In this document: positions 62,363-64,000 of the stretch, in pieces | How positions within the stretch are numbered: position 1 is the first letter of the stretch | Layout: every line of letters begins with the position of its first letter | Assembly (NCBI RefSeq): GCF_002954545.1 | Contig: NZ_MSCH01000003.1 | Span: 3,201,991 to 3,265,990, forward strand | Direction of reading: 5' to 3' | Origin: Psychrosphaera saromensis | GTDB taxonomy: Bacteria; Pseudomonadota; Gammaproteobacteria; Enterobacterales; Alteromonadaceae | Length of the DNA stretch: 64,000 nt | The notes under the pieces: generated by a model | Told to the model about the DNA's origin: nothing | The model's database searches: none | The model's input: only the letters and a program-made list of their open reading frames with translations | Position numbers and translations under genes: made by a program

Positions 62363-63298
62363 TTAGTCATTAGTAAATAACGATTTATGCTCAACAAGCT
62401 GTGCTTTAGTGAGTGAAAACACACCTAAGCCACCATGTTCAAATTCAATCCAGTTAAATGCAACTTGTGGGAATTCAGCTTGTAGGTGGATCATTGAATT
62501 GCCCACTTCTACAATTAATACACCGTCATCGGTTAAATGATCGGCAGCTTGTGCCAATATAGTACGCGTAATGTCTAATCCATCATTGCCACTGGCTAAA
62601 CCAATTTCTGGCTCATGATGAAATTCTTCTGGCATATCATCAATGTCTTCAGCATCCACATAAGGTGGGTTGGAAACAATTAAGTCATACTGCTGGCCAC
62701 TTACGCCTGAAAAGACATCTGACATAATAGGAACAACTCTATCCGCTACATCTAATCTATGAATGTTTTCATCGGCAATCGACAGTGCTTCTGGACTAAT
62801 ATCTAATGCGTCAACTTGAGCCTCTGGGAATGCATAAGCACACGCGATGGCGATACAAGCGGAACCTGTGCACAAGTCCATAATACGATTTGGCGCATGA
62901 TTAATTAAACCATCAAACTGATTTCTAATTAATTCACCTATTGGTGAGCGCGGCACTAATACACTTTCATTTACGTAAAATGGTAAATCGACAAAGTAAG
63001 CAAGATTAGTTAAATACGCCGCTGGTTTTTTGGTGCTGATACGTTGGCAAATTAAATCTACAATAGAACCACGTTCTGACAGGGTTAAATTAGAGCCTAA
63101 TATTTCAGCATTTAATTGCGGTGGCATATTTAGCGCAAAGCTCACTAAAGACAAACATTCATCCCAAGGATTATCGGTTCCGTGACCATAATATATGTCT
63201 GAGGCATTAAAACGGCTTACACCCCAACGTAAAAAGTCGTGTACTGTTTTTAATTCTTCAATTGCTTCTTGTGCCAAAACTTCTAAATTTGATTCCAT
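62363..63298 (-). CDS. prmB: 50S ribosomal protein L3 glutamine methyltransferase PrmB
   Basis: 311 residues, E. coli PrmB 310. SAM-dependent N5-glutamine methylation of L3. FYVNESVLVPRSPIGELI, IMDLCTGSACIAIACAYAFPEAQVDALDIS (SAM site) and LIVSNPPYVDAEDIDDMPEEFHHEP (NPPY catalytic motif). The VPRSPIGELI form separates PrmB from PrmC. Divergent from smrB, as in E. coli. Confidence 0.96.
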   Translation of the reverse strand: MESNLEVLAQEAIEELKTVHDFLRWGVSRFNASDIYYGHGTDNPWDECLSLVSFALNMPPQLNAEILGSNLTLSERGSIVDLICQRISTKKPAAYLTNLAYFVDLPFYVNESVLVPRSPIGELIRNQFDGLINHAPNRIMDLCTGSACIAIACAYAFPEAQVDALDISPEALSIADENIHRLDVADRVVPIMSDVFSGVSGQQYDLIVSNPPYVDAEDIDDMPEEFHHEPEIGLASGNDGLDITRTILAQAADHLTDDGVLIVEVGNSMIHLQAEFPQVAFNWIEFEHGGLGVFSLTKAQLVEHKSLFTND

Positions 63299-63490
63299 CT
63301 TTTACCTAACTAATTTACATAACCGACTGGTTTTATTTACTATATTCTACTGAATTTATGGTACTTATACCGAATGCATACACATGTTTGTAACAAACAG
63401 GCGTATTTTATATTGGCTGATGCCCCACCTTAACTTACAATAACAAACCTATGATTCTCATATCGCTAATAAACTGACTAAGGTGTTCGC

Positions 63491-64000
63491 ATGTCTAAAT
63501 TTGAAGATGAACATCATCATCAACTTGATGAAGATTATTTTACAAATGCCATGCAAGGGATTAAGCCTCTTAAGCAAGACAAAATACACTTTGGCAAAGA
63601 CAACAGCAAGCAAAACAAAGTGCTACAAGTAAACAAATATGAAGATGATAGAACCAGCGATAATAAGCCAAACCTTAAAAATCCAGCGGTCTTTCATTTT
63701 TCTGACCAATATGAGCCGTTAATCTCATCTAATAAGACGCTAAGTTATATAGAGGATGGCTTTCCAGCCTATTATACTAAATTGTTAAGACGCGGCGATG
63801 TTCGTCCAGAAATGATCTTAGATTTACATGGCTACACCAAAGAACAAGCAAAGTTTGATCTCGCGGCCATGATCAAAGAATGTAAAATTAAACATATCTG
63901 CTGTGCTTGTGTGGTTCATGGAGTGGGTGGTGGCATTCTTAAGGCAAAACTGCCTCATTATTTAGTGCAGCACCCTGATGTTATTGCATTACATCAAGCA
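63491..64000 (+). CDS. smrB: Endonuclease SmrB (Smr domain), cut by window edge
   Basis: First 170 codons of a plus-strand gene reaching the right edge. An acidic, charged N-terminus (FEDEHHHQLDEDYF) precedes the Smr domain: MILDLHGYTKEQAKFDLAAMI (DLHG motif) and CVVHGVGGGILKAKLPHYLVQHP (the HGxGxGxLK motif). Divergent from prmB as in E. coli, where SmrB (YfcN, 183 residues) cleaves mRNA on collided ribosomes. Only about a dozen residues are missing. Confidence 0.93.
   Translation, partial: MSKFEDEHHHQLDEDYFTNAMQGIKPLKQDKIHFGKDNSKQNKVLQVNKYEDDRTSDNKPNLKNPAVFHFSDQYEPLISSNKTLSYIEDGFPAYYTKLLRRGDVRPEMILDLHGYTKEQAKFDLAAMIKECKIKHICCACVVHGVGGGILKAKLPHYLVQHPDVIALHQA

Overview
The window looks like chromosomal DNA of an AT-rich marine gammaproteobacterium, most likely of the order Alteromonadales (Colwellia/Thalassotalea-like). 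The evidence is gene content and order: tusDCB-tusE, trxC, a serB/ahpA(ytjB) divergent pair, miaE, and the block yfcL - ATP-NAD kinase - epmC - aroC - prmB facing smrB, which is close to the enterobacterial/Shewanella arrangement. Species assignment is inference; there is no rRNA in the window.

Layout. 1-7.6 kb: a cut-off lipoprotein, a GIY-YIG protein, an RhlE-type RNA helicase, a Kef-type antiporter, a large surface lipoprotein and a YhhN membrane protein. 7.7-11 kb: nucleotide-sugar genes galU, ugd and galE. 11.1-18 kb, minus strand: a sulfate-activation group, in transcription order cysD, a four-helix-bundle (S23/IVP family) ORF, cysN, an SLC13 permease, a second four-helix-bundle ORF, cysC and a DHH phosphoesterase. 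18.1-39.3 kb, minus strand: one long Wzx/Wzy-type surface polysaccharide locus, starting with an SLBB export protein, Wzz and WecA, continuing with UDP-HexNAcA genes, Wzx, a GT-D protein, Wzy, GT2, GT4, three genes for UDP-L-QuiNAc or UDP-L-FucNAc, another GT4, and ending with rfbA-C-B-D for dTDP-L-rhamnose. 39.6-53 kb: ordinary chromosomal genes (miaE, cysS, serB, ahpA, tatD-like, pdxH, gamma carbonic anhydrase, thioesterase, soluble chemotaxis receptor, PerM-like permease). 53.1-54 kb: a repeat field and two tRNA-Ser(UGA) genes with a duplicated tRNA 3' end. 54.2-64 kb: BI-1, tusDCBE, trxC, VOC protein, adenosine deaminase, yfcL, ATP-NAD kinase, epmC, aroC, prmB and the start of smrB.

The feature I find most unusual is a dispersed family of 7-base repeats built on a fixed CGAG plus three variable bases (TTTCGAG, TGTCGAG, TTGCGAG, CTACGAG and so on). 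It occupies at least twelve intergenic sites in the window. It is present at all six gene junctions of the cys group and absent from the adjacent polysaccharide locus. Two of the arrays are pure TTTCGAG tandems. Each lies directly between a four-helix-bundle ORF and a sulfate gene (five units before cysC, four units before cysN), as if the same cassette had inserted twice. In the cysN case there is no stop codon, so the four-helix-bundle ORF reads through the array into CysN. Because 7 is not a multiple of 3, a change in unit number would break or restore that fusion.

How the genes work together. GalU, Ugd, GalE, RfbABCD, the WbpO/WbpP pair and the FnlA/QnlA/QnlB-like trio supply activated sugars. 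WecA starts the repeat unit on undecaprenyl phosphate, glycosyltransferases extend it, Wzx flips it, Wzy with Wzz polymerises it, and the SLBB protein probably carries it outward. CysD/CysN/CysC and the permease feed sulfate activation. TusDCBE is the sulfur relay for tRNA 2-thiouridine.
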